Assembly (NCBI GenBank): GCA_949283205.1
Contig: CASDSD010000014.1
Span: 1 to 45,890 of the forward strand
Origin: an uncultured Alistipes sp.
GTDB lineage: Bacteria > Bacteroidota > Bacteroidia > Bacteroidales > Rikenellaceae
Direction: 5' to 3'
DNA length: 45,890 bases
Shown: piece after piece, positions 17,432-25,962 of the stretch
How positions within the stretch are numbered: position 1 is the stretch's first letter
Layout of the letters: the number at the start of each line of letters is the position of its first letter
Translations under genes and position numbers: made by a program
Notes under the pieces: generated by a model
Told to the model about the DNA's origin: nothing
Database searches by the model: none
The model's input: the letters and a program-made list of their open reading frames with translations, nothing else

Positions 17432-18160
17432 CTACCGTATCTCGAATACGGCACGGCACAGGGCCTCGCCTGCGGCGTTACGGTACTCGAAGGAGCGGCC
17501 GCCGTCACTCTCCTCCATGCGCAACGTCAGCACATCGCCGTAACGGGCTTCGTGCATGAAATTGAGATCCAGGCGGAACGCCTCCATGCGTTCCAAAGTC
17601 TCGATAGGCATGGCATCGCACATGAGGTCGATATAACGCATCGTATTCATGTGACGGTTGAAGTCGATGTCGCTGTATGCCACACGATGCTGCGCCGCGG
17701 CTATGCCCTCTACGGCGCGGATGCGGCGCGGGCGCTCGCACGGCGACGGCGCATCGACGATGACCCCTTCGTGCATCCCCGCTATCGTGTTCATGTCGGC
17801 GGGCGTGCGGGCCGTGAAGTCTATCATGCACCACTGCGACACGGCACGGCAGAAGATGCGGCCGCTGTCGTCGGTCAGGGTGAAGTTACGCGTCGAGGCA
17901 AGGCGGTTGAAGTCGCTTATCCACGTATGAAGCGTGAATTCATCGTACTCGGCGGGCAGGGCATCGGCCTCGACACACATGCGCGAAAGCACCCACGCCA
18001 GATTCTTTTCGCCCAGCACGTCTATGCCGAAGCCCAGATTGTAGGCATCCTCCCCCGCAGCATTGAGAATCATGTCGCAGAGCGACGAAACCGAGACACG
18101 CTGCGTGAAATCGACATATCGGGGATCTACCTTGTAACGGAATATGCTTTTTTCTGCCAT
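17432..18160 (-). CDS. Acyl-ACP thioesterase (double hotdog fold)
   Basis: A 242-residue cytoplasmic thioesterase that releases free fatty acids from acyl-ACP, of the FatA/FatB-related bacterial family. The N-terminal hotdog (about 1-120) contains RYVDFTQRVSVSSLCDMI and the helix AGEDAYNLGFG. The second hotdog carries the catalytic block DFNRHMNTMRYIDLMCD (Asn and His in DxNxHxN). The N-terminus used (MAEKSIFRYKV) sits just after a promoter; a longer frame to 18235 would enter the neighbouring gene. The ferritin-like gene follows. Confidence 0.9.
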   Translation of the reverse strand: MAEKSIFRYKVDPRYVDFTQRVSVSSLCDMILNAAGEDAYNLGFGIDVLGEKNLAWVLSRMCVEADALPAEYDEFTLHTWISDFNRLASTRNFTLTDDSGRIFCRAVSQWCMIDFTARTPADMNTIAGMHEGVIVDAPSPCERPRRIRAVEGIAAAQHRVAYSDIDFNRHMNTMRYIDLMCDAMPIETLERMEAFRLDLNFMHEARYGDVLTLRMEESDGGRSFEYRNAAGEALCRAVFEIR

Positions 18161-18179
18161 GGCAACAAAATTTACATGG

Positions 18180-18210
18180 CAAATATAGATTTTTTTCAGC
18201 ACAATGGCAA
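18180..18210 (-). promoter_or_regulatory. Promoter of the thioesterase gene
   Basis: Minus strand TTG (18208-18210), 20 bases, TATATTTG (18180-18187), 20 bases before the start. It is squeezed into the 55-base gap behind the EEP gene. Confidence 0.55.
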
Positions 18211-18215
18211 TGCCG

Positions 18216-19259
18216 TCACCGGCCCAGGACAACATAGACGGGCAGATGATCGCTCACGCCGCCCAGATAGTCCGATCCGCGGTAGGTCGCAAACGGCTCG
18301 CCGCGGCGCAGCATCCACTTGCGGCGGAATACGCTGCCCAAGGCCCGTCCGCGACCGATACGGCACAGGTGCAGGCTGCCGTCGCCGTCCGGCCGCACCA
18401 GATTCGGCGATACGATTATCTGGTCGAGCATGTTCCAACGCCCGTCGTAGCGATATGTCCCGCGTCCGGCGCGCCGCTTCATGGCAAAAGGGTTGTAGAA
18501 GCCCGATCCGTCATCCCGCACGCGGCGCCGTGCCCCGAGATCGCGCGCCACGCTGCGGTCATTCGGTTCGTCGTTCATGTCACCCATCACGATCACCTTC
18601 ACCGCCGCATCGGCACGCCGCACAGAATCGGCAATGTCCCTTACCTGACGGGCACAGACCCGCCGCTGCGCCTCGCTCCACTCTCCGGCACGGCGCGACG
18701 GGAAATGCACCGCCACGACACAGAAACGCTCCCCGCAAATACGGCCCTCGAGAATGGCAAGATCGCGCGTCGCCGTCCCGCATGCAGCCCTCACCGTGCG
18801 GAAATTCTCGAGATGCAGCATGTCGGGACGATACATGAAGGCCACATCTATGCCTCTCGTGTCGGGCGAGTCGGCATGGCATACGGCATACCCTGCCGCC
18901 GCGATCGACGGCTCCGCCGCCAGCTCCTCCACGACAGCGCGGTTCTCAACCTCGGCCAGGCCGATCAGCACGGGCAGTCCCTCTGCCGCACCCATCTCGG
19001 ATATCACGCGTGCCAACGACCGCAGTTTGGCCCTGTAGCGCTCCTCGGTCCATCGGCGGTCTGCAAGCGGGAGCATCTCCTCATCCGCAGTATGCGGGTC
19101 GTCAGCCGTATCGAAGAGATCCTCGACATTGTAGAACGCCACGACATATCTCCGTGAGGCATGATCCGACGCGGCCGCAGCATCCTGCGCCGGCACCGGA
19201 TATCGCACAAGGAACACCGCCGCCAGCACAACCGCATATCGGATGCAAGCCTTACACAT
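18216..19259 (-). CDS. Exported endonuclease/exonuclease/phosphatase (EEP) family enzyme
   Basis: A 347-residue protein with a signal peptide (YAVVLAAVFLVRYPVPAQ) and one complete EEP (DNase I-like) domain. All landmark motifs are present in order: YNVEDLFD, GLAEVEN (metal Glu), GIDVAFMY, VVAVHFPSRR, MGDMNDEPND (Asp/Asn), MLDQIIVS and SDHLPVY (catalytic Asp-His). It hydrolyses phosphodiesters, most probably nucleic acid outside the cytoplasm, though other EEP members act on lipids or sugar phosphates. It follows the modular DUF5689 lipoprotein after 11 bases, so the two form an operon. Homologues in Bacteroidota are often fused or adjacent to such domains. Confidence 0.9.
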   Translation of the reverse strand: MCKACIRYAVVLAAVFLVRYPVPAQDAAAASDHASRRYVVAFYNVEDLFDTADDPHTADEEMLPLADRRWTEERYRAKLRSLARVISEMGAAEGLPVLIGLAEVENRAVVEELAAEPSIAAAGYAVCHADSPDTRGIDVAFMYRPDMLHLENFRTVRAACGTATRDLAILEGRICGERFCVVAVHFPSRRAGEWSEAQRRVCARQVRDIADSVRRADAAVKVIVMGDMNDEPNDRSVARDLGARRRVRDDGSGFYNPFAMKRRAGRGTYRYDGRWNMLDQIIVSPNLVRPDGDGSLHLCRIGRGRALGSVFRRKWMLRRGEPFATYRGSDYLGGVSDHLPVYVVLGR

Positions 19260-19270
19260 ATCGCTTTCCG

Positions 19271-22200
19271 TTATCTATATCCATCCTGACCGCCAATGCG
19301 GATCAGCACGATCGCATTACCCTCTTCGTCGGCAGCTATCGAGCGCAGCACGGCTTCGTCCGCCGTTTTCGATACCACAAGGCGGACAAACTTGTCGCCC
19401 GACAGCAACAGGTCGAACCCGCCCGACATGTTTTCGGAGAATACCCAATACTCGGCCCGCGACCCCGTGACACGCAACTTGCCGGCACCGCTGCCCGTCG
19501 CCGAAAGATAGCCCTCATCGCCTAAACGTATATAATACCCGTCCGCTGTCCCCGCATTCTCCAACGTGACAACACACGGGGGCTCCTCCAGAGCCGTGAG
19601 CGCCTTGCCGTCGAACAGGAACTCAGCCGTATTGCAATGGTTCACCGACGTAAGGCCGCCCGTGGCAAGGTACAACTTTCCCTTGCTGTAGCCTCCGATA
19701 TAATACTGTCCCGCACGCAACTCCGACATCGACGTAACCATAACACAGCCTCCCGCGGCATCGGGAATCTCCGTAGACGGAGGGTCCGCCCCGGGCTCCT
19801 CCGGATTCTCCGAAGGCGGCGTAACAGGATCGTCGTCGGGATTGGACGGATCCTCCGAAGGCGGCGTGACGGGATCGTCTGCCGGATCGTCTGGGTTGTC
19901 ATCGGGGGTTTCGCTCGGATCGTCCGAGCCTCCAGGATCATCATCGGAGCCATCGGGGTTTCCCGGCGGCGGGATTACGGGATCCTCATCGTCACCATCG
20001 GGCTGCGTATCGGCATACGCGGCAACGTCGTCTTCGTCACGCGGCATAAGGAACGCCTCACCTCCGCTTACCACCGCCAGGCCCGTGATATCGCCCTTAA
20101 CGGCCGCAAATCTCTCCGCAGCGAACGCGGCACCCTCAAGCACCCGCACCTTCACCACGCCGTCTCCCGTGGTGAAAAGCATATCCCCGCCGGCAACGGG
20201 ATCATACCACAGGCCGCCGCGCTCGGGAACGGCATCCCGCACCCGCACAACCATACCCTGATACCCTGCGAGTTGCGAGGCCTCAACATCCACAACGGGG
20301 ATATCGCAGCCAGACGCAACGATTTCCACCTCCGCCCATACGGCCGACCCGTCGCCCGTAACCTCATACATCCCATTATAGTCCAGGGCCACCGCCACCC
20401 CTGCACGCAATGTAACCTCAACCCTGTCGCCACGCTTCACGCCCAGCGCTGCAGGCTTCACGCACGACCCGTACAACGTAATGCCGTTACCGGCCTCGGT
20501 TACCGACTCCGTGGCGAGAATCAGATGCGACGCGTTGCAGTTGCCGTTTACGATGTCATTCATGACCACCGCCGTAAGGACCCTGTCGCGTTCCGCATCG
20601 ATCACGACAGGTTTTCCGGAATCGTCCATCATGGCGATCAGTTCGGGTACGGTCACGGCGGCGGGCGGCAGCGGAGCCACGACATCGAAGTCGGCCACAT
20701 CATCCGCATTTCTCGGACAGAGCCACGCCACACCATCGCGCACCGAGACTATGCCGCGCAACACGCCGTTCGCCGCGCCGAAACTCTTCCCTGCGAATGC
20801 CGCCGCGCCGCCACGCACGAAGACGTGCAAGGCATCACCCGCAGCGGTGAAGAGATGCTCGCCGTTCATATCGTCGCACCACACGCCGCCATGCGGGACA
20901 TCGACTCCCGACACAGCCACCGTCATATTCTGAAAATCGCCGAGATGCGCCGCATCAGCCTGCACGGCCGTCACTTCGGCTTGCGATCCAGCGGATTCGA
21001 GACCGAACCACTCTACGCCATCCCCGCCCGTGACATATAACGTCCCACCGTCGTTGCACAGCATGGCGGCACCGCGTGCCAGGCGTACCCGCACCCTGTC
21101 CCCCACGGCGAGAGCCGCCGAGACCTCCTCGACGCCCGACCCGCGGAGGCAAATACCGCAGCCCGCCGCAACAGCGCCCTCCTCGGCCAGGACCAATGTC
21201 GCATCGGCACAGTTCCCGCCCGCGAAATCGCTCTGCACAACGGCATCGAACAGCAGGTCGCAATCCCCGTCAGCCGTCACACGGCCATCCGCAGCAGGCA
21301 TTATGGCCACAATATCCGACACGCGCACCTCACGTTCCGCCGGCTCTACGGGAGGCTCCTCGCGTTCGATCTCGCCGCCCTCGTCAAGATCGATCGGCAC
21401 TCCACCCTCGCCAGTACACAACATCACGTCATCCATACGGAATATGAAGTCCGAACCACCCGCGAAGGCCACATGCAGCGATTCGGGTATCCCGACAAGC
21501 GAGAAGTCGCATGCTATCTCGCGCCACTCCCCGACCGTCGCGTCGCACTCATACCGAACGCGGCTCCACCTCGCACCGTCGCCGCTGATCCATATCGCGG
21601 GACAAGGCTCCATACCTTCACCTGCAACGTATGCGCTCTCCGCACGCCGCCGGAACGACAGCCGCAGGTCGGAATCCGTCGGCAGCAACACAATACCCGA
21701 TATCTCAAACATCGAATACCCGCCGAAAAAGAGGTTGTTATATCCCGAGGCACCGGCACTGTCCGACGCCGAAGAGGGCGCGTCGCTGCGCACCGTAACC
21801 CCTTCGGCCGAGTATGTCACCCTCTCGGCGCCGCGTCCCCCGAAGGCCGCGAATGCAGGGAACTCGGCAACAGTCGGCCATTCGTCCCCCGATGCGCCAT
21901 ATTCGGCATGCGCCTCCTCCCCGTCGAAACTATCCCTATATATGATCTCCGACTCCGAATCTTCGCCAGGACCTTCTTCAGGCTCCTCATCTACCCGTTG
22001 TACCACATCAAACGTCACACGCACCTGCGGCGCGGCCGTCATCGATACCTCCACCACGGCGCTGCGCGACTCCTCGGTTTTCTCTGCCGTAACAACAGAC
22101 CCGCCGTCGCCATCGCCACGTGCCGGCACCACCTCGAGCCACGCAGCGTCCACCGAAATACACCATTCGCCGTTGGAGCGGATGAAAATCTCCTCGGAGC

Positions 22201-22369
22201 AGCCCTCACCTCCGAAATTGAGACTGCGGCCGTCCAACGACATCCCCTCCGAAGAGAGTACCTCGAGCCGCGGGGCCTCCTCTCCGCGCGAAGCACATGA
22301 GACGGCACCCGCAACCGCCGAAAGCATAAGGGCGATGCCGAACACGAGATGGGAGAGCAGAGATTTCAT
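19271..22369 (-). CDS. Large modular surface lipoprotein: BACON, jelly-roll, two DUF5689, C-terminal domain
   Basis: A 1032-residue lipoprotein with lipobox Cys at about residue 25 (AGAVSC). Approximate order: BACON-like domain (30-140: SLNFGGEGCSEEIFIRSNG, DAAWLEV); jelly-roll of the choice-of-anchor type (150-325: FGGYSMFEISGIVLL, IAGGSDF-like IFRMDDVML); two tandem DUF5689 repeats (about 345-570 and 575-800, with the parallel blocks GGNCADATLVLA and NGNCNASHLILA); an Asp/Pro/Ser linker (about 805-890); and a C-terminal beta-rich domain (GQYYIGGYSKGKLYLATGG). The start is the ATG at 22369 (22375 is possible); the promoter at 22445-22474 excludes the longer frame. It is probably the ligand-binding partner of the downstream EEP enzyme. 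Confidence 0.85.
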   Translation of the reverse strand: MKSLLSHLVFGIALMLSAVAGAVSCASRGEEAPRLEVLSSEGMSLDGRSLNFGGEGCSEEIFIRSNGEWCISVDAAWLEVVPARGDGDGGSVVTAEKTEESRSAVVEVSMTAAPQVRVTFDVVQRVDEEPEEGPGEDSESEIIYRDSFDGEEAHAEYGASGDEWPTVAEFPAFAAFGGRGAERVTYSAEGVTVRSDAPSSASDSAGASGYNNLFFGGYSMFEISGIVLLPTDSDLRLSFRRRAESAYVAGEGMEPCPAIWISGDGARWSRVRYECDATVGEWREIACDFSLVGIPESLHVAFAGGSDFIFRMDDVMLCTGEGGVPIDLDEGGEIEREEPPVEPAEREVRVSDIVAIMPAADGRVTADGDCDLLFDAVVQSDFAGGNCADATLVLAEEGAVAAGCGICLRGSGVEEVSAALAVGDRVRVRLARGAAMLCNDGGTLYVTGGDGVEWFGLESAGSQAEVTAVQADAAHLGDFQNMTVAVSGVDVPHGGVWCDDMNGEHLFTAAGDALHVFVRGGAAAFAGKSFGAANGVLRGIVSVRDGVAWLCPRNADDVADFDVVAPLPPAAVTVPELIAMMDDSGKPVVIDAERDRVLTAVVMNDIVNGNCNASHLILATESVTEAGNGITLYGSCVKPAALGVKRGDRVEVTLRAGVAVALDYNGMYEVTGDGSAVWAEVEIVASGCDIPVVDVEASQLAGYQGMVVRVRDAVPERGGLWYDPVAGGDMLFTTGDGVVKVRVLEGAAFAAERFAAVKGDITGLAVVSGGEAFLMPRDEDDVAAYADTQPDGDDEDPVIPPPGNPDGSDDDPGGSDDPSETPDDNPDDPADDPVTPPSEDPSNPDDDPVTPPSENPEEPGADPPSTEIPDAAGGCVMVTSMSELRAGQYYIGGYSKGKLYLATGGLTSVNHCNTAEFLFDGKALTALEEPPCVVTLENAGTADGYYIRLGDEGYLSATGSGAGKLRVTGSRAEYWVFSENMSGGFDLLLSGDKFVRLVVSKTADEAVLRSIAADEEGNAIVLIRIGGQDGYR
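19803..19892. repeat. 45-bp repeat in the Asp/Pro linker
   Basis: Two imperfect copies, starting near 19803 and 19848, encode the 15-residue units DDPVTPPSENPEEPG and DDPVTPPSEDPSNPD. Looser D/P/S repeats continue to about 20010. They form a flexible linker and could vary in copy number. Confidence 0.7.
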
Positions 22370-22444
22370 CGGCATAGTGTCGGAAAAAGGTTCTTCAATC
22401 GAGCGCAAGGGCCGAAACATGTCCCATTCGGGCCGCGCATAGAC

Positions 22445-22474
22445 AAATTTAACAATTTTTCGCAATCCTGCAAC
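22445..22474 (-). promoter_or_regulatory. Promoter of the modular lipoprotein - EEP operon
   Basis: Minus strand TTG (22472-22474), 19 bases, TAAATTTG (22445-22452), about 76 bases before the start at 22369. Confidence 0.6.
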
Positions 22475-22497
22475 ACCCTCGCCGCCGATAAAGACAA

Positions 22498-22525
22498 AGG
22501 CCGGGACTCTTCTGCCCCGGCCTTC
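22498..22525 (-). terminator. Terminator of the DUF4199-GT2-DUF4293 operon
   Basis: AAGGCCGGG / CCCGGCCTT around a ten-base loop, followed on the minus strand by TTTGTCTTT, 18 bases after the DUF4293 stop. Confidence 0.65.
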
Positions 22526-22543
22526 GCCATGTCGCTGCCGCCG

Positions 22544-23002
22544 CTACCGTATACGGTCAAGCGATTTCACCAACAGTTCGTCACGGAATATGGCACGCAT
22601 GGCCAGGAAATCCAGCACCAGCGACACCAGAGGGAATATGGCCGCGATACGGAATCCCTGCGCGTGGAACTCCGCCTGCGACACCATACGGCTGCTCAAA
22701 TAGTAATATATGCCGATGAAGGCTATCGAACCCAACAACAGCACTATCTCCACGGCGCAAAGGCGTATCTGCAACAGACGCCGCTTGAAGAGAAAGATGT
22801 TCACCAGAGGCACCACCGCCGCCAATGCGATCACGATGCCCATATATACCGTGGGTTGCGACACCTCGCTGCCGCTCAACGCGAAGGCCCGGAGCGTGTA
22901 CTCCTCCGCACCCTCCGCGAAATATGCCAGAGGCACGAATACCGCCGTCGTCATCATCGCTGCCACGGCCAGCAGGCAGAGAGTTTGAATGCGTTGTATC
23001 AT
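22544..23002 (-). CDS. DUF4293 family membrane protein
   Basis: A 152-residue inner-membrane protein with four hydrophobic helices (about 5-28, 50-70, 80-100 and 115-135). The opening MIQRIQTLCLLAVA and the block KRRLLQIRLC are characteristic of DUF4293, a Bacteroidota family of unknown function. Its ATG overlaps the stop of the GT2 gene (ATGA), indicating translational coupling. It is the last gene of the operon. Confidence 0.85.
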   Translation of the reverse strand: MIQRIQTLCLLAVAAMMTTAVFVPLAYFAEGAEEYTLRAFALSGSEVSQPTVYMGIVIALAAVVPLVNIFLFKRRLLQIRLCAVEIVLLLGSIAFIGIYYYLSSRMVSQAEFHAQGFRIAAIFPLVSLVLDFLAMRAIFRDELLVKSLDRIR

Positions 23003-24003
23003 ATCTTTTCGTCCGTTTTATCGGTTTTATCCGTTTTGTCAATGTTTATCTTTCCGTTTATCAGATACGAGTTGCGATCCGACGAATTACGGTTTATCAG
23101 TTCGCCGAGGAATCCCGCAAGGAACAGCTGTACGCCGAGAATCACCGTCAATATGGCCACGAAGAACAACGGCTGGTCGGTGACGGCACGCAACGGCAGC
23201 CCGTGCGCCTGCTTGTAGAGTTTCGCGGCGATGACCCACACCGTGGTGAAGCCGCCGACAAGGAACATCACCGTTCCCAGACTGCCGAAGAAGTACATCG
23301 GCGACCGCCCGAAATGCGACATGAACGACACGGTGATAAGGTCGAGATAACCCTTCACCATACGCTCCATGCCGAACTTCGACACGCCGTATTTGCGTTC
23401 GTGGTGGTGTACCACCTTCTCGCCTATACGGTTGAAGCCGGCATGTTTGGCAAGGATCGGGATATAACGGTGCATCTCGCCGTAGACCTCGATCGACTTG
23501 ACCACATCGCGGCGATAGGCCTTAAGACCGCAGTTGAAGTCGTGCAGCTTGATGCCCGACACCACGCGCGCCGTCATGTTGAAGAATTTGCTCGGAAGGC
23601 GTTTGCCCGCAGGATCGTACCGTTTCTTCTTCCATCCCGATACCAGGTCGTACCCCTGCTCGAGGATCATGCGCCTCATCTCGGGAATCTCGTCGGGCGA
23701 ATCCTGCAGATCGGCATCCATCGTGAAAACCACCTCGCCGCGCGCAGCCTCGAAACCGCAATACAGGGCCGCAGACTTGCCGTAGTTGCGCGCAAAACGT
23801 ATGGCCCGGATCGCCGGGTACTGCACGCTCAAGCGTTCGAGTTCCTCCCACGAGCCGTCGCGGGAACCGTCGTCCACCATAACCACCTCGTATGCGAGGC
23901 CGTTGTCATGCGCCACGCGGTCGATCCATGCCACCAGCTCGCCGAGCGACTCCCGCTCGTTGTAGAGCGGCACCACGACAGATATGTCCAGACTTTTCTC
24001 CAT
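22999..24003 (-). CDS. Glycosyltransferase family 2 with C-terminal membrane helices (polyprenyl-phosphate type)
   Basis: A 334-residue inverting glycosyltransferase like DPM1/GtrB, which moves a sugar from a nucleotide donor onto polyprenyl phosphate. The GT-A domain (about 8-220) opens with ISVVVPLYNERESLGEL and has DDGSRDGS, the DxD-type TMDADLQDSPDEIPEM and HHHERKYGVSKFG. Two transmembrane helices follow (about 230-255 and 270-295). The tail ends in a short DKT repeat (NIDKTDKTDKTDEKI) encoded by a 9-base DNA repeat. The start at 24003 matches the conserved N-terminus and lies 7 bases after the DUF4199 gene. Confidence 0.9.
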   Translation of the reverse strand: MEKSLDISVVVPLYNERESLGELVAWIDRVAHDNGLAYEVVMVDDGSRDGSWEELERLSVQYPAIRAIRFARNYGKSAALYCGFEAARGEVVFTMDADLQDSPDEIPEMRRMILEQGYDLVSGWKKKRYDPAGKRLPSKFFNMTARVVSGIKLHDFNCGLKAYRRDVVKSIEVYGEMHRYIPILAKHAGFNRIGEKVVHHHERKYGVSKFGMERMVKGYLDLITVSFMSHFGRSPMYFFGSLGTVMFLVGGFTTVWVIAAKLYKQAHGLPLRAVTDQPLFFVAILTVILGVQLFLAGFLGELINRNSSDRNSYLINGKINIDKTDKTDKTDEKI

Positions 24004-24010
24004 CCGTCGA

Positions 24011-24607
24011 TTACTTGCGGTCCGTTTCCGAAGTCTGCCCGTCGTCGTGGCTCTCGTCATCGCTCATCTCCGAAACGGTGAAGCTGTCCGACTCGAAGAG
24101 GGCGGGCTCACGCTTGGTGCCGATAGAGATGAAGAGTCCGTAGAACCCGTAGCTCAACACAAGCGAGAAGACCTGCGCCAGCAACACCGGCACGGGCGAG
24201 AAGAGGATCGAACGGTATACCTTCGACATGCTGTCCAGGGCGGCATTGTCGAAGGTGCCCATCTGCGAGTATATGGCCAGGATATTCGACAGATTGGCCT
24301 CATAGGTCTCCGTAAAGAGGAAATTGCCGGCGATGATCTCGTATGCGCCGTTCACGATGCCGGCGAAGATACCCATCGCGACGATAAAGCCGAGACTCTG
24401 CGAATAGGAGAAGCCCTCCCTTGCGAAGAGCGCCGAACGACGGCTCGTAAAACGCGCCAGAAGCCATATCTGCGCCACGAGCGCCACCAACGAGATCAGC
24501 AAGGCCATCGACTGAAAGCACATACCCAGACAGGCGAAAAGGGCGTGTACCGCACCCAATATCGCTCCGCACCGCGAAGCGTCGTTCCAGAAACTGTTTT
24601 TAGACAT
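24011..24607 (-). CDS. DUF4199 family membrane protein
   Basis: A 198-residue inner-membrane protein with four hydrophobic segments (about 13-28, 33-55, 75-98 and 145-168) and an acidic C-terminal tail (SEMSDDESHDDGQTSETDRK). Sequence and context fit DUF4199, a Bacteroidota family often found just before a GT2 gene. Function is unknown; its operon partners suggest a role around lipid-linked sugar transfer. It is the first gene of the operon. Confidence 0.85.
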   Translation of the reverse strand: MSKNSFWNDASRCGAILGAVHALFACLGMCFQSMALLISLVALVAQIWLLARFTSRRSALFAREGFSYSQSLGFIVAMGIFAGIVNGAYEIIAGNFLFTETYEANLSNILAIYSQMGTFDNAALDSMSKVYRSILFSPVPVLLAQVFSLVLSYGFYGLFISIGTKREPALFESDSFTVSEMSDDESHDDGQTSETDRK

Positions 24608-24905
24608 ATTTTCAGATATTATTCATTTATCCACATTCCCCCGTCCCGACATCTTTCAGCATGTCACGCCACCGGACCGTACGTCCGTCTTTCGTGATTC
24701 CGGCACCGGGCAAGCAGCCCTTTCACCGATACGCCGGCCCGTCATCCTGCCGACCCCGCCAGTCTTCCGGCCCGCTACACTGCGGCACATCCGGGGCGTA
24801 TCCCTACGCACGCCGAGACGATCCGCAAATATACGAATAAAGCGACACTCGGCAAAACTTTTCCTTACGCCGCCGCTAAAGAGACCTCCCCCGCCGCCGC
24901 AGATG
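24608..24905. other. Intergenic region, mostly unassigned
   Basis: The region between mltG and the DUF4199 gene contains one promoter (24826-24856). The roughly 210 bases from there to the DUF4199 start would be leader. I found no small frame, tRNA or known riboswitch pattern in it. Confidence 0.5.
24826..24856 (-). promoter_or_regulatory. Promoter of the DUF4199-GT2-DUF4293 operon
   Basis: Minus strand TTTG (24853-24856), 19 bases, TATATTTG (24826-24833). It predicts a leader of about 210 bases before the DUF4199 start. Confidence 0.6.
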
Positions 24906-25919
24906 TTATTTTATCTTGCGTTTGTTCAGTTCGCGCTGGTATGCACGCGCATTGGCATTGTGCTCCGAGAGCGTGCGGGCAAAATTATGGTAGCCGTCGA
25001 ACGTCGGACGCGCACAGAAGAATATGTAGTCGTGATCCTCATAGTCGAGAACGGCGTCGATGGCTGCGATGCTCGGCATGCATATCGGCGAAGGGGGCAG
25101 GCCGCGATGCAGGTATGTGTTGTAGGGCGACTCGTACTTCAGATGGCGGTACAGTATGCGCCGCAACCCGAAATCCTGCATCGCATACTTTATCGTCGGG
25201 TCGGCCTGCAGGGGAATGCCCTTGCGCAGACGGTTCATGTACACGCCCGCTATGCGCGGCATCTCGTCCGTCTTGCGCGTCTCCTCATATACGATCGAGG
25301 CGAGCGTCGACACCTCCACGCGGTTCAGGCCGCTGCGCTTGCGTTTCTCGTCGCGCGTCCCCGTCCAGAACCGCTTGTACTCCTTGTACATGCGGTTGAC
25401 GAACTCTTCCGGCGTCACCGTCCAATAAAACTCGTAGGTATTGGGAATGAATATCGAGAACATTGTCAGCGGCGACGAAAAACCCAACTTCCGGGCCGTC
25501 GCCTCATCCGTCAGCGCCGTCGCCAGCTCCATCGAATCGGCCTCGATCTGCCGCGCCAGCTTGCCCGCCAGCTGCGCGGGGGTCTTCACGTTGTTCATCG
25601 TCACCATGACGGGGGTCTGCAGCCCCAACTTGAGCATGCGCACCACATCGATGACGCTCATGCCCGGCTTGAGCACATAGTGCCCGGGCTTGAAGGTCGA
25701 GGGCAGGTCGAGCCTGCGGGCATACATGTCGAATGCCCACTTGTGCCTTATGTCGACGGCCACCGAGTCGGCCAACTGGGGATATGCGTATTCACGATAG
25801 ACGTAGAGGCTGCGCTCCTCACGCACACACCCGCCGTAAAACGACTCGTAGAGCCACCACGCCGCGGCAGCCACGACAACAACGAGCAGGGCTATGACGA
25901 AAACAGATGTCTTTTTCAT
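24906..25919 (-). CDS. mltG: Endolytic murein transglycosylase MltG
   Basis: A 337-residue single-pass inner-membrane enzyme that cleaves nascent glycan strands in the periplasm and sets glycan length. The N-terminal anchor spans about residues 5-24, and a LysM-like region (about 75-105: GHYVLKPGMSVIDVVRML) precedes the YceG catalytic domain. The signature block is ASIVYEET (Glu212/Glu213, one being the catalytic Glu), then RIAGVYMNRLRKGIPLQADPTIKY and SPYNTYLHRGLPPSPI. The start at 25919 is chosen for its short basic N-terminus; 25925 and 25937 are possible. It follows the phosphatase-family gene after 43 bases, probably in the same operon. Confidence 0.95.
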   Translation of the reverse strand: MKKTSVFVIALLVVVVAAAAWWLYESFYGGCVREERSLYVYREYAYPQLADSVAVDIRHKWAFDMYARRLDLPSTFKPGHYVLKPGMSVIDVVRMLKLGLQTPVMVTMNNVKTPAQLAGKLARQIEADSMELATALTDEATARKLGFSSPLTMFSIFIPNTYEFYWTVTPEEFVNRMYKEYKRFWTGTRDEKRKRSGLNRVEVSTLASIVYEETRKTDEMPRIAGVYMNRLRKGIPLQADPTIKYAMQDFGLRRILYRHLKYESPYNTYLHRGLPPSPICMPSIAAIDAVLDYEDHDYIFFCARPTFDGYHNFARTLSEHNANARAYQRELNKRKIK

Positions 25920-25962
25920 ATTCATGGGTCCTTTCATGCAAATTACGAACCGCAGGCGGCGA

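Noticed and set aside
19637-21040. A 467-codon plus-strand frame opposite the modular lipoprotein
   Set aside because: Low-complexity mirror of the Asp/Pro linker and DUF5689 repeats.
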